This document shows positions 63,363 through 64,000 of a stretch of 64,000 bases of DNA, piece after piece. The position numbers and the translations under genes were made by a program. Origin of the DNA: Bacillota bacterium (GTDB lineage: Bacteria > Bacillota > Proteinivoracia > UBA4975 > VEMY01); assembly GCA_009711825.1 (NCBI GenBank), contig VEMY01000005.1:1-64000 (forward strand), given 5' to 3'. The notes below the pieces were generated by a model. The model searched no databases and was not told the origin of the DNA. It was given only the letters and a program-made list of their open reading frames with translations. Position 1 is the stretch's first letter. Each line of letters opens with the position of its first letter.

Positions 63363-63381
63363 CAGGACGGTTCTCGAGGGC
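63363..63381 (+). repeat. Dispersed element, copy 5
   Basis: CAGGACGGTTCTCGAGGGC, the most divergent copy. Confidence 0.5.
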
Positions 63382-63506
63382 AACGCTTATTAATCTTCGA
63401 CTGTGAAAAGCTAACAAAAAGTTGCGCATATCGCCCTGTCTTTCAGCTACAATACTTCCTCTCAATTTGAGTTTACTCGCTAGACCACACCAATTGAGGG
63501 GGAAAT

Positions 63507-63537
63507 AAAAAACCGGGCTACACTTGCTCCCGGTTTA
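63507..63537 (-). terminator. Terminator of the right-edge gene
   Basis: AACCGGG/CCCGGTT arms and TTTTTTATTT on the minus strand, just after the 63549 stop. Confidence 0.85.
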
Positions 63538-63548
63538 GATTCAAAAGC

Positions 63549-64000
63549 TTAGTTCAATTTTAAAGTCCACCGCTCGGGGTAGAAAAGGTTGACTGGAAAA
63601 ATGAAGTCAGCCCAATTATAGAACTCTATTGCCAGTTGGTCAAAATCATAGTCTTCCATACTTGTAGAAGTTGAAAGACGATAACTCGCCTGAATCGCCA
63701 CCGGCTCATTGGGATAAATACTTATCCTGCTATAATCCGGCTTATCAACGGCAATAATTTCGTCTACCTTGGCCCGCTCTCCATACGGTCCAATCACATC
63801 AGGGGCAAAATCCTGAATCCGTTTACTCTCAACCCGGTAGGTCCCAACATTGGTTACCTGCATGTCCACAACAATCCAACGGTTAGTGCCAAGGACTTCC
63901 AAGTAAGGTTCGTTCCTGGTTAACTTCTTCAACGTTCAGCACTTTGTACTCCCATTTCACATTGCGCAACTCATCAGGAACACTAAAAGCTTGATTCGTG
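63549..64000 (-). pseudogene. C-terminal part of a secreted beta-domain protein, frameshifted and cut by window edge
   Basis: The last 120 codons read RWIVVDMQVTNVGTYRVESKR with an extracellular immunoglobulin-like DUF4352 pattern. Upstream of about 63905 the sense shifts to another frame (NVKWEYKVLNVEEVNQER), continuing past the window edge. Either a frameshift mutation or a sequence error. Gene extends beyond 64000. The N-terminus cannot be seen. Confidence 0.6.

Larger units (their letters stand above)
63254..63548. other. Gap with dispersed element copy 5 and terminator
   Basis: No gene seen. It holds element copy 5 (63363-63381) and the minus-strand terminator at 63507-63537. Confidence 0.5.

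Overview
The window is a stretch of an anaerobic, spore-forming Firmicute chromosome, most likely a clostridial or Dethiobacter-like lineage. Evidence: T-box leaders before metG and trpB, CotF-type spore coat proteins, many TTG and GTG starts behind strong AGGAGG ribosome sites, a LexA box of the Gram-positive type, an ECF vitamin-type transporter, a tungsten-type aldehyde:ferredoxin oxidoreductase and an acetoacetate-type CoA-transferase/thiolase operon. No rRNA, tRNA, CRISPR array, prophage or transposase gene was recognised. Genus-level placement is an inference.

Layout. 0.1-2.7 kb: CoA-transferase A/B and thiolase on the minus strand. 2.8-6.4 kb: a small unknown gene, the remains of a secreted Trp-rich peptide next to a MacB-like ATPase-FtsX exporter, and a zinc-ribbon protein. 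6.4-12.3 kb: a GNAT enzyme, a membrane protein, a variant RecQ helicase coupled to a membrane-anchored coiled-coil protein. 12.3-18 kb: metG under a Met T-box, two tiny membrane proteins, a HEPN-motif protein, a cold-shock protein, a frameshifted 22-residue-repeat protein, a GNAT and RNase HI. 18-20 kb: a lone trpB behind two tandem Trp T-boxes. 20-28.5 kb: nitroreductase-like, response-receiver, flavoprotein, EIIA-Man-like and YgjP-like genes, then a LexA-controlled PD-(D/E)XK/XPD-type helicase. 28.5-32 kb: an MFS-ArsR-MFS operon with duplicated operator-like sites.

32-37 kb holds an operon joining an S component, an anchored sulfite-oxidase-fold protein, two ECF ATPases, EcfT and a MobB-type GTPase. 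A structured leader resembling the Moco/Tuco riboswitch followed by an intrinsic terminator lies upstream. 45-51 kb holds a tungsten-enzyme locus: a sigma-54 activator, its terminator, an upstream dyad, a -24/-12 promoter, AOR, a radical-SAM maturase, a MoaD-like and a MoeB-like protein. Both loci point to molybdenum/tungsten pterin cofactor use, and this is the strongest functional theme of the window. Between them lie a class B PBP, coat proteins, an M3 oligoendopeptidase and an Old Yellow Enzyme homologue.

51-64 kb is less orderly: a DUF1189 membrane protein, small acetyltransferases and kinases, MazG, a family-2 beta-galactosidase, a Rieske-tailed oxidoreductase, and several broken genes. 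Across the window at least eight reading frames are interrupted by single-base shifts, a nonsense codon or a deletion. Some may be assembly errors (the lacZ shift sits in an A-run), others are true decay (the FtsX/ATPase deletion fusion). A dispersed GGGACGGTTCT element occurs five times in the last 12 kb.
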